A DNA stretch of 13,881 nt from Chloroflexota bacterium (GCA_023434145.1 JAEYTI010000072.1:1-13881); one strand, 5' to 3'. Shown: positions 6,559 through 13,481, counted from the stretch's first letter. The notes: generated from the sequence alone by a model not told the origin. Program-made: numbers and translations.

Positions 6559-7545
6559 ATGTCGAGAATCATCGCGGGGGTGGATATTGGCGGGACGAAG
6601 TGCGCGGTATGCGTTGCAGACGTAGCCGACCTTTCTCCCGGCGCATGGCAGATCCCCACGATCCTGGGCAAAGTGCGCTTTCCGACCCCCGACACCCCTG
6701 AGTGTGCGCTGCAGTCGATTTTGACGGCGTTGGATCAACTGCTCCTCTCACTGGGCACCCCACCGCTTGCGGCGGTGGGGGTAAGCTGCGGCGGACCGCT
6801 CGACAGTCGCCGTGGCCTGATCCTCGCCCCGCCCAACTTGCCCGGTTGGGATCGCGTAGACGTGCTGACGCCGATCACCGAACGATTTGGCGTGCCTGCC
6901 GCGCTGCAGAATGATGCCAACGCCTGCGCCCTGGCAGAGTGGCGCTGGGGTGCCGGGCGCTTCTGCCGCAATATGATCTTTCTCACCTTCGGCACCGGCA
7001 TGGGTGCTGGCCTGATCCTGGATGGGCGGCTGTACAGCGGTACCAATGATATGGCGGGCGAGGTAGGCCACATGCGCCTGGAAAAATTTGGCCCAATGGG
7101 CTACGGGAAAGCCGGTTCGTTTGAGGGCTTTTGTAGCGGGGGCGGAATTGCCAACCTGGCGCGCGGGTTGGCTGCGGAACGGCTGCAGCGCGGCCAGCCG
7201 CCCATGTTCTGCCCCACGCCAGACGATTTGCCAACGGTTACCGCCGAAATGGTGGCGCTGGCTGCGCACGAGGGTGATTCACTGGCGCTGGAAGTCTTCC
7301 ACATCGTCGGCGAGAAGCTGGGGGAGGGGCTGGCACTGCTGGTGGACATCCTCAACCCCGAGCGCATCGTCATCGGCAGCATTTTTGCCCGCCAGCGCAC
7401 GCTGCTAGAGCCCTTGGCGCTGGCGAAGCTGCGCGAAGAAGCGCTCTCCATTTCGCTCGGCGTGTGCAAGGTGCTCCCCGCTGAATTGGGCGAGTCGGTG
7501 GGGGATCTGGCAGGCCTCTCGGTTGCCCTGGAAAAGCTGGTCTAG
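6559..7545 (+). CDS. ROK-family sugar kinase (glucokinase/fructokinase-like)
   Basis: A 328-residue cytoplasmic protein likely to phosphorylate a free hexose with ATP. The N-terminal phosphate loop is DIGGTK (9-14). The catalytic Asp is D119 in LQNDANACA. A second phosphate/adenosine segment is LTFGTGMGAG (142-151). GEVGH supplies H171, normally a zinc ligand, but the following CxCGxxGCxE cysteine motif is absent: the segment reads GPMGYGKAGSFEGFCSG. There is no N-terminal helix-turn-helix, so it is a kinase rather than a NagC/Xyl-type repressor. AGGAG (6548-6552) lies six bases before the ATG. It is the last gene of the plus series and would act on monosaccharides freed by GH32 or GH43. Fructose and glucose are both possible substrates. 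Confidence 0.87.
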   Translation: MSRIIAGVDIGGTKCAVCVADVADLSPGAWQIPTILGKVRFPTPDTPECALQSILTALDQLLLSLGTPPLAAVGVSCGGPLDSRRGLILAPPNLPGWDRVDVLTPITERFGVPAALQNDANACALAEWRWGAGRFCRNMIFLTFGTGMGAGLILDGRLYSGTNDMAGEVGHMRLEKFGPMGYGKAGSFEGFCSGGGIANLARGLAAERLQRGQPPMFCPTPDDLPTVTAEMVALAAHEGDSLALEVFHIVGEKLGEGLALLVDILNPERIVIGSIFARQRTLLEPLALAKLREEALSISLGVCKVLPAELGESVGDLAGLSVALEKLV

Positions 7546-7549
7546 CAGC

Positions 7550-9139
7550 CTACTCCGAAGACGGATATGGGCTGGGAATCTCCACTTGCAGTTCCAAACC
7601 ACCCCGAGTGGGGGATTGGATCTTCATCGTACCGCCCAGCAGCGCGGCGCGCTCGCTGATACCAACCAGCCCAAAGTGCTTGTTCATCGTCAGGTCGGCC
7701 AGGTCCGGCGGGAAGGCGATACCCTGCCCATCGTCGGCGATGCGGACCAACAGGCTGTCAGAAGGCGTGCGGCGCAGGGTCAGTTCCACCTTGTTGGCAT
7801 CCGCGTGCTTGCTAATGTTGCTGATGCCTTCCTGCACGATACGAAACACAGAAAGCTCGATGGCTTCGGGCAGCCTGCCAAGAGCCGGGTCGATATTTAG
7901 CACAAGCTCCACGCCGCTGCGCTCGGCCCATTCCTGCGCCAGTGAGCGGATCGCAGCGGACAGGCCGTGGTTGTCAATGGTCGGCGGGCGAAGATCGCGG
8001 CAGAGCTGGCGCAGGTCACTCACCACCTGCCGGATCCCGGCGCGGATGGCGTTTAGCTCCACCCGGTGTTCTTCGGAGATGTTGTCATCCTCGGTCTCTT
8101 CCAGCCGGTAGTTGATGCTCAGCAGATCCTGGATCACCAGGTCGTGCAGCTCACGGGCGAGGGCTTTGCGCTCCTCCTCGCGCTCGGTCATCAAGCGGCG
8201 CTGCGTGTCTTGCAGCGCGCCGTTCAAGCGGTCGAGCGCCTTCACCTGCTCGCTGAGCTTCTCAACGAGCTGGCGGTTCATCGAATCAGATGCTTCGAGG
8301 TTTTTGTGCAGCACGGCCTGGATGCGGAACAGTTCTTCCGTCTGCCGCTGGGCAGCGTGGTAGCTTTCCAGCGCCCAGATGATGGGCGTTACTTGTTCGC
8401 GGTTGCTGCCGCCGACGATCAGTTCCACGATGTCGCGCGGGGTGCTCTCCGCGGTGCAGCGGTCCGCCGAGAGCCGCCCCTCGTACAGCACCAGGATGCG
8501 GTCGGTGATGTTGAACAAGTGCTTCAGGTTCTCGCTGGTGATAATTACACCCACGCCCTGGCTTGCCATCTTCTTCAGCCGGTCCAGCACGATCTGCTGG
8601 CGCTGGTAGTTGAGCGTGCTCAAGAAGTCGTCAACCAGCATCAACTTGGAGGGGCCGCAGAACGACCGGGCTAGCGCGACGATCTGGCGCTGCTCTTCCG
8701 AGAGATCCGCTGCGTTCTCCCGCAGCAGGCTGCCGGGCAGATCGAAATCCTCCAGGATGGTCTTCGAACGCCGGTACATTTCTTCCCAGTCGGGCACACC
8801 GATCTTTGGCGGCCAGCAAATCTCGCGACCGAGGAAGATGTTGTGGACAACATCCAGCTTTTCCATAATCGGCGCAACCTGGTACACCAGCTCGATGCCC
8901 CGGCTGCGTGCCTGTTCGCGATTGGCGAAGGATACCCGCTGCCCCTCAAAAACCACTTCACCACCCGAGCGGAGCATTGTGCCCCCAAGAAGCTGTAACA
9001 GCGTCGACTTTCCCGCTCCACGGCGGCCAACCACGCCCAGCACTTCGCCGGGTGCAAGATCAAAGGAAACGTCTTTCAGCACTTCCAGGCTGCCGAAGGT
9101 TTTGCTCAGAGCGTGAACGCGCAGGAGCGGACCGGCCAT
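7550..9139 (-). CDS. Fusion protein: sugar-type ABC ATPase domain + HisKA_3 histidine kinase
   Basis: A 529-residue cytoplasmic protein with no membrane segment. Residues 1-245 resemble the first half of sugar ATPases such as MmsA: Walker A GRRGAGKST (38-46), Q-loop Q87, signature LSEEQ (146-150), Walker B LMLVDD (166-171). The catalytic Glu is Asp171, and the switch His is Glu203 in TSEN. Residues about 255-325 are coiled-coil-like. The kinase follows: H332 in ARELHDLVIQ, N441 in the N box, DDGQGI (469-474), and GLVGISERAALLGG (490-503), as in NarX/DegS-type kinases that pair with LuxR-type regulators. It is last in the chvE-mmsA-mmsB operon; AGGA precedes the ATG. I infer that the ABC half docks on the permease or binds ATP as a sensor and drives signalling. 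No response regulator is in the window. Confidence 0.88.
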   Translation of the reverse strand: MAGPLLRVHALSKTFGSLEVLKDVSFDLAPGEVLGVVGRRGAGKSTLLQLLGGTMLRSGGEVVFEGQRVSFANREQARSRGIELVYQVAPIMEKLDVVHNIFLGREICWPPKIGVPDWEEMYRRSKTILEDFDLPGSLLRENAADLSEEQRQIVALARSFCGPSKLMLVDDFLSTLNYQRQQIVLDRLKKMASQGVGVIITSENLKHLFNITDRILVLYEGRLSADRCTAESTPRDIVELIVGGSNREQVTPIIWALESYHAAQRQTEELFRIQAVLHKNLEASDSMNRQLVEKLSEQVKALDRLNGALQDTQRRLMTEREEERKALARELHDLVIQDLLSINYRLEETEDDNISEEHRVELNAIRAGIRQVVSDLRQLCRDLRPPTIDNHGLSAAIRSLAQEWAERSGVELVLNIDPALGRLPEAIELSVFRIVQEGISNISKHADANKVELTLRRTPSDSLLVRIADDGQGIAFPPDLADLTMNKHFGLVGISERAALLGGTMKIQSPTRGGLELQVEIPSPYPSSE

Positions 9140-9158
9140 TGTATCCTTCTTTGTTTCT

Positions 9159-9232
9159 ATCCGAAATTTTTATTATGTTGGTTGTTTGTGCGACTTGTCG
9201 CACAAACAACCAACATAATAAAAATTTCGGAT
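9159..9232. repeat. Perfect 74-base palindrome (36-base arms, 2-base loop)
   Basis: The left arm 9159-9194 and right arm 9197-9232 are exact reverse complements with only TT between them. The ends read ATCCGAAA and TTTCGGAT. It lies 19 bases upstream of the ABC-kinase ATG and 66 bases after the mmsB stop. It resembles the element at 12124-12208 in termini, in the TTGTTTG core and in position before an ABC ATPase gene. The outer flanks TCTTTGT (9148-9154) and TCTTAAT (9237-9243) agree at five of seven bases. It is probably a hairpin-type mobile remnant (MITE-like) and would form a very stable RNA hairpin in the operon mRNA. Confidence 0.85.
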
Positions 9233-9240
9233 CAATTCTT

Positions 9241-9287
9241 AATTCTACTGCGCGCGGGCGAACCAATCTCCCCACGCGCAGTAAATT
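9241..9287 (-). other. Stem-loop just downstream of mmsB
   Basis: TACTGCGCG (9246-9254) pairs with CGCGCAGTA (9275-9283). The stem is extended inward by GGG/CCC after a mismatch and outward by AATT/AATT with one bulged base. It begins 12 bases after the mmsB stop on the minus transcript. No U-run follows, so termination is possible but not shown. Protection of the mmsB mRNA end is an alternative. Confidence 0.6.
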
Positions 9288-9299
9288 GGATCTGTTTGA

Positions 9300-10559
9300 T
9301 TATTTACCGCGGTTGCGGGTGGCTACGTCGAAGATTACGGCTGCGACCAGCACGGCCCCTCTCACAATGTATTGGAGCGAGATGTCGATGCCCATCAGGT
9401 TCATACCGGAGGTGAGCGAGAGCATCACCAGCGCGCCGATGATGGAGCCGGTCACCTTGCCAACGCCGCCCGCCGCCGATACGCCGCCCACATAGGCCGC
9501 CGCGATCGCGTCCATTTCAAAAAGCTGGCCGGCGGTGGTTGTGGCGGACTGCAAGCGCGAGGTGAACAGGATGCCCGAAAGCGCGGCGAGCATGCCCATC
9601 GAGCCAAACACCACGTAGGTGAGCTTCTTAACGCTGATGCCGCTCAGTTCTGCGGCCTCGGGGTTGCCGCCAATGGCGTAGATGTGGCGGCCAAGCACCG
9701 TCTGCGTGGTGATAAAGTGGTACACCGCCACAACGATCAGCACGACTACCACCGTCCACGAGAGGCCATTGAAGCCTGCCAGCACCCAGGCGACCATTGC
9801 CACCAGCATTGAGACGAATACCAGCTTGATGACAAACAGGTTGAGGGGGAGGACTTCAAACCCATATGCCTGTTTCTTGGAGCGGTTGTTAAACTCTGAA
9901 ATGATGAATGCGACAATTGCCAGCAGTCCAACCAGCAGCGTAACTTTGTGTACCTCGGGCAGAATGCCGATATCGGGAATATCGGGGATGAAGCCGTTGC
10001 CGATGGCATTGAAGGCCGCGTTGGGGATGATGATGGTACCCGTTCCGGCCGTCACCAGAACCAGCGCGCCGCGATAAATTAGCCAGCCGGCCAGCGATGC
10101 GACAAAGGAGGGGATACCTAACTGTGCCACCGGGAAAGCAGTGATCAGCCCAGCAACGATGCCCAGCAGCAGCACCAACGGGATAACCACCCACACCGGC
10201 AGCGCCCAAAATACCAGCGCAATGGCGGCAATGGCCCCGAGAAAGCCCGCCAGGAAGCCAACAGACAGGTCAATGTGGCGAATGACAATGACCAGCGTCA
10301 TGCCAACCGCCAGCACGGCAATATAGCCCGTCTGGTTGAGCAGGTTGCTGATGTTGCGCGAGCGGATAAATACCCCATCTGTGGCAATGGTGAAGTACAC
10401 CATGATGACAAACAAAGCAATGTACATGCCGTATTCGCGGATGTTCTGCTTTAGCACCTTCTGGAAGCTTTGAACGAATGATACTTCACCGGTGCCCGGT
10501 TCTTCTACCTGGCGAGAGGAGCCAGGCAGAATCTCCTTGGAGTTATTGACGGATGACAT
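9300..10559 (-). CDS. mmsB: Monosaccharide ABC transporter permease (CUT2, MmsB/GguB type)
   Basis: A 419-residue integral membrane protein with a cytoplasmic N-terminus of about 40 residues and roughly ten hydrophobic helices. CUT2 marks are GRHIYAIGGNPEAAELSGI in the ATPase-contact loop and the late DAIAAAYVGGVSAAGGVGKV stretch. It would work as a homodimer with MmsA to import a monosaccharide delivered by the ChvE-like protein. The start is the ATG at 10559, because GAGGAGG lies six bases upstream, directly after the mmsA stop. A TTG 15 bases earlier would lie on that site and is rejected. The gap to mmsA is 11 bases, so translation is coupled. The length fits GguB/XylH-type permeases and is longer than RbsC. 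Confidence 0.9.
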   Translation of the reverse strand: MSSVNNSKEILPGSSRQVEEPGTGEVSFVQSFQKVLKQNIREYGMYIALFVIMVYFTIATDGVFIRSRNISNLLNQTGYIAVLAVGMTLVIVIRHIDLSVGFLAGFLGAIAAIALVFWALPVWVVIPLVLLLGIVAGLITAFPVAQLGIPSFVASLAGWLIYRGALVLVTAGTGTIIIPNAAFNAIGNGFIPDIPDIGILPEVHKVTLLVGLLAIVAFIISEFNNRSKKQAYGFEVLPLNLFVIKLVFVSMLVAMVAWVLAGFNGLSWTVVVVLIVVAVYHFITTQTVLGRHIYAIGGNPEAAELSGISVKKLTYVVFGSMGMLAALSGILFTSRLQSATTTAGQLFEMDAIAAAYVGGVSAAGGVGKVTGSIIGALVMLSLTSGMNLMGIDISLQYIVRGAVLVAAVIFDVATRNRGK

Positions 10560-10570
10560 CTCGAACCTCC

Positions 10571-12091
10571 TCAATTTGTTGCCAGATGCATAATATTTTC
10601 CTGCGTCGCTTCCTCGGTCGGCATTTCGCCGGCGATTCTGCCTGAAGCGACGATATAAATGCGGTCACTCATACCCAAAATTTCCGGCAGCTCCGACGAG
10701 ATCATAATAATGCTCATCCCGCGTTCTACCAGCCGGTTCATGATCGTATAAATTTCAAATTTTGCGCCAACGTCAATGCCGCGGGTCGGCTCATCCAGGA
10801 TCAGGATGTTCGGCTTCACAAATAGCCACTTCGCCAGCGAAACCTTCTGCTGGTTGCCGCCGCTCAAATTAAGCACCGTCTGCTCAACGCTGGGGGTCTT
10901 GATGTTGAGGTTCGTGCGCATCTCGTTGGCGACCTTCACTTCTGCGTTGCTGTCGACGACGCCGCGATCGGAAATCTCCCGCAGGTTCGCCAGGGTAATG
11001 TTTTGCTTCACATCTTGCATCAGGATCAGCCCATTGCCTTTGCGATCTTCAGAGACGTAGGCGATCCCCGCGTTGATCGCGTCCTGTGGGTGACCGAAGT
11101 GCTTGCGCTCTCCCAGGATGTACATATCACCATCGATGCGGTAGTGAGCGGGGTTGCCAAAAATGCTCAGTGCCAGCTCGGTGCGCCCAGAACCCATCAA
11201 CCCGGCAAAGCCCACAATTTCGCCCTTGCGTACGTTGAAGTTTATATCTTTGAGGATCATGCGGCCCAGCGTGCGATCGTACGCATTCCAGTTGCGCACT
11301 TCCATCACCACATCATCTTGAATGGTGTTCTCGCGCCTTGGGTAGATGTTGTCGATCTCACGGCCAACCATATGTTTGATCAGCACCGCTTCAGAAACCT
11401 GACCGTCACGCGCATCGAGCGTTACGATCGTGCGCCCGTCGCGCAGCACGGTGATCGAGTCGGCAATCTGGAGCACTTCCTTCAACTTGTGCGAGATCAT
11501 AATGCAGGTAACGCCGTTCTGCTTTAACACGCGCAGCAGCTCGAGCAAATTCTCGCTGTCGTCCTCGTTCAATGCCGAGGTGGGTTCATCCAAAATTAGC
11601 AGTTTTACGTCGCGGCTGAGCGCCTTTGCAATCTCCACCAACTGCTGCTTGCCAACGCCCAATTCGCGAACCTTTACTTCAGGGTTCACATTCAAGCGTA
11701 CCTTGCGAAGCATCTCGGTCGAGCGCTTAACGGTCTCATTCCAATCAACCATAACGCCTGCGCGAATTTCATTGCCAAGAAAAATATTCTCGTAAACCGT
11801 CATCTCCGGCACGAGCGCGAGTTCCTGGTAGATAACGGCAATTCCGGCATGCTCGCTGTCGCGGATGCTGTTGAACCGTTGTTCTTCCCCGTGCAGCATA
11901 ATCTCGCCGGCGTACGTGCCGTACGGATAGACTCCGCTGAGCACCTTCATCAAGGTCGATTTCCCCGCGCCATTCTCGCCCACCAAGCAGTGGATTTCCC
12001 CAGGCTTTACGCGAAAGCTCACGTTGTTAAGCGCTTTCACGCCAGGAAATTCCTTGGTAATGTTTTTCATTTCCAAAATCGGGGCGTCCAT
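10571..12091 (-). CDS. mmsA: Monosaccharide ABC transporter ATPase with two ABC domains (CUT2, MmsA/GguA type)
   Basis: A 506-residue double ATPase that powers MmsB. The first domain (about 1-245) has Walker A GENGAGKST (38-46), signature LGVGKQQ, Walker B LLILDEPT and a normal ISHK switch His. The second (about 260-500) has the degenerate Walker A usual in this family (GLMGSGRTE), an intact LSGGNQQKV signature and LILDEPTRGID. The ATG at 12091 follows GGAGG at six bases. Its first half is a clear homologue of the ABC part of the kinase fusion at the end of the operon, and the differences there stand out against these intact motifs. A 247-base hairpin-rich gap separates it from chvE. Confidence 0.94.
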   Translation of the reverse strand: MDAPILEMKNITKEFPGVKALNNVSFRVKPGEIHCLVGENGAGKSTLMKVLSGVYPYGTYAGEIMLHGEEQRFNSIRDSEHAGIAVIYQELALVPEMTVYENIFLGNEIRAGVMVDWNETVKRSTEMLRKVRLNVNPEVKVRELGVGKQQLVEIAKALSRDVKLLILDEPTSALNEDDSENLLELLRVLKQNGVTCIMISHKLKEVLQIADSITVLRDGRTIVTLDARDGQVSEAVLIKHMVGREIDNIYPRRENTIQDDVVMEVRNWNAYDRTLGRMILKDINFNVRKGEIVGFAGLMGSGRTELALSIFGNPAHYRIDGDMYILGERKHFGHPQDAINAGIAYVSEDRKGNGLILMQDVKQNITLANLREISDRGVVDSNAEVKVANEMRTNLNIKTPSVEQTVLNLSGGNQQKVSLAKWLFVKPNILILDEPTRGIDVGAKFEIYTIMNRLVERGMSIIMISSELPEILGMSDRIYIVASGRIAGEMPTEEATQENIMHLATN

Positions 12092-12116
12092 CGAACCTCC
12101 ACGGCAAGGGGATTTC

Positions 12117-12123
12117 TCTTAGT
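12117..12123. repeat. TCTTAGT direct repeat, left copy (possible target-site duplication)
   Basis: TCTTAGT abuts the left end of the palindrome at 12124 and is repeated exactly at 12209-12215, abutting its right end. This arrangement is what a transposition event with a seven-base target duplication would leave. Confidence 0.55.
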
Positions 12124-12208
12124 ACCTATCCGAAAAATATTGCTTGTGTTTGTTGTTTGGGTGGCGTAGCGACCCAAACAACAAACACACAACAATTTTC
12201 GGATAGGT
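12124..12208. mobile_element. 85-base palindromic element (MITE-like) upstream of mmsA
   Basis: The termini ACCTATCCGAAAA and TTTTCGGATAGGT are inverted copies. The inner arms (TGTTTGTTGTTTGGGT and its complement) also pair, with a short run of mismatches around 12137-12143 and a loop near GGCGTAGCG. Exact TCTTAGT repeats border both ends. No coding capacity is present, so it could move only with a transposase supplied in trans. It shares termini and core with the perfect palindrome at 9159-9232. It ends 32 bases before the mmsA ATG and would be transcribed as a long hairpin. Transposon origin is inferred; an RNA regulatory element is the alternative. Confidence 0.6.
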
Positions 12209-12273
12209 TCTTAGTATTTCGTGCTGCTTACGCGGTAACTTTTTCCGCACGCGAACAGCACGAAGTACGAACC
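12206..12273 (-). other. Middle hairpin in the chvE-mmsA gap
   Basis: The 13-base arms 12214-12226 and 12256-12268 pair with one G-U. They are extended by GGTTC (12206-12210) with GAACC (12269-12273) across a three-base bulge, and inside by CGCG/CGCG. The outer part overlaps the right end of the palindrome at 12124-12208, so the two folds compete. No U-run follows on either strand. Confidence 0.55.
12209..12215. repeat. TCTTAGT direct repeat, right copy
   Basis: The exact partner of 12117-12123, abutting the right end of the palindromic element. Its last two bases are also the start of the middle hairpin arm, so the repeat may be partly fortuitous. Confidence 0.5.
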
Positions 12274-12279
12274 GTCTTC

Positions 12280-12320
12280 GGCAAGAATAGTGATGGCACA
12301 TGGCCATCACTATTCTTGCC
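12280..12320 (-). other. Perfect 18-base stem-loop after chvE
   Basis: Arms 12280-12297 and 12303-12320 are exact reverse complements around a five-base loop, ACATG. On the minus transcript the hairpin begins 18 bases after the chvE stop. The next bases are GC-rich rather than a U-run, so it fits an mRNA 3'-end stabiliser or partial terminator that raises binding-protein output over the ATPase and permease. Confidence 0.7.
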
Positions 12321-12338
12321 AGTTAATCCTATTATATC

Positions 12339-13481
12339 TTACGGCAGGTTGCTGAAGTCGCTGGCGGAGTAGTAGCCAGAGTCGATCAGGGCCGACTTTA
12401 CGTTATCCTTGTCAACGGTGACAACCGCGGACTGAATGGCGGGGACATCCTTCGCGCCGTTGTTATAGGAACCCTTGGCCGAAGGAGTCTGGTTTTCGAG
12501 CAGGGCCACAGCGGCGGAGATGGCGTCGCTCACCAGGGTGCGGACATCCTTGAACACGGTCATCGACTGCTTGTCATCGATCACGTACTGGACGGAGGCC
12601 TTTTCGGCATCCTGGCCGGTGACCAGGTAGCTGGTGACGTCCTTGTCGGCGGCAAAGGCATCGGCGATAGCGCGGGCGGTGCCGTCATTGGGGGCGAGGA
12701 TGAAGACGTTGCCCTTGTCGGCGGTGCCGGTGGCAGTCAGGTTTGCTTCGGCGAGGTTCTTGGCGGTGTTAAAGTCCCAGTTGGTGGTAACCTGGCCGAT
12801 GATCTTGGCCATTTCGTCGCGGGTGAGCGTGGCCTTGTCCTTGAGGGCCTCGGCTTCGCTCGAGTTCTTGATCACGAACGTGCCATCAGCGATCTTGGGC
12901 TGGAGGACGCCCCAGGCGCCTTCGAAGAAGATGAAAGCGTTGTTGTCAGAAGCAGCGCCAGCATAGAGGTACAGGGGGTTGCCGGTGCCTTCAGCATTGT
13001 CAACCAGGTACTGCGCCTGCTGCGCGCCCACGGCGATGCTGTCGAAGGTCACGTAGTAGTCAACGGCCTGGGTGTCGCGGATGAGGCGATCGTAGGAGAT
13101 AACTTTCACGCCGGCGGCGGCAGCGGCCTCGGCGGCGGCGGCGGCGGCGGTGCCGTCCTGCGGGCAAATGATGAGCACTTTGATGCCCTTGGTGATCAGA
13201 GCTTCAACGTTCTCTTTTTCTTTGGCCGAGGAACCCTGGCTGAACAGGATCTCTACGTTGTAGCCGGCCTTGGTGAGGGCTTCCTTAAAGCGGGTCTCGT
13301 CCTGAATCCAGCGGGGCTCGTCCTTGGTGGGCAGCACGATACCAACGGCAAGAGCGTTGGGATCGGCGGCAGGCTGCTCAGCAGCAGGAGCCTGGGTGGG
13401 GGCAGCAGCGGGCTGGCAGGCAGCCAGCATGGCCACGATCACGATCATGGCAAAAACAGTTTGCAGAAGCTTGCGGGACAT
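12339..13481 (-). CDS. chvE: ChvE-like monosaccharide-binding lipoprotein (CUT2)
   Basis: A 380-residue binding protein, first gene of the minus operon. The signal peptide ends in LAAC with lipidation at C22, followed by an Ala/Pro/Gln linker to about residue 43. The mature part shows ChvE marks: VGIVLPTKDEPRWIQDE near the start, VISYDRLIRD (127-136), SDNNAF (178-183), VTGQDAE (287-293) and the late DSGYYS. ChvE-family proteins bind several aldose sugars and in Agrobacterium also report to a sensor kinase (VirA); here a kinase is encoded in the same operon. GGAGGAG lies about six bases before the ATG. An unusual Ala-rich tract occupies residues 112-123. Family assignment is firm; the exact sugar is unknown. 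Confidence 0.9.
   Translation of the reverse strand: MSRKLLQTVFAMIVIVAMLAACQPAAAPTQAPAAEQPAADPNALAVGIVLPTKDEPRWIQDETRFKEALTKAGYNVEILFSQGSSAKEKENVEALITKGIKVLIICPQDGTAAAAAAEAAAAAGVKVISYDRLIRDTQAVDYYVTFDSIAVGAQQAQYLVDNAEGTGNPLYLYAGAASDNNAFIFFEGAWGVLQPKIADGTFVIKNSSEAEALKDKATLTRDEMAKIIGQVTTNWDFNTAKNLAEANLTATGTADKGNVFILAPNDGTARAIADAFAADKDVTSYLVTGQDAEKASVQYVIDDKQSMTVFKDVRTLVSDAISAAVALLENQTPSAKGSYNNGAKDVPAIQSAVVTVDKDNVKSALIDSGYYSASDFSNLP

Noticed and set aside
8066..8674. 202-codon open frame opposite the ABC-kinase fusion
   Set aside because: A shadow of the kinase and ABC domains on the other strand; no ribosome binding site or domain.
10560..10574. Upstream TTG start for mmsB
   Set aside because: It lies on the ribosome binding site of the ATG at 10559 and overlaps the mmsA stop.
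11003..11527. 174-codon open frame opposite mmsA
   Set aside because: Antisense to conserved ABC motifs, so not a gene.
9159..12320. CRISPR-like or tandem repeat array from the palindromes
   Set aside because: There are only two related elements, 3 kb apart, with no regular spacers; they are inverted repeats and not direct repeats.
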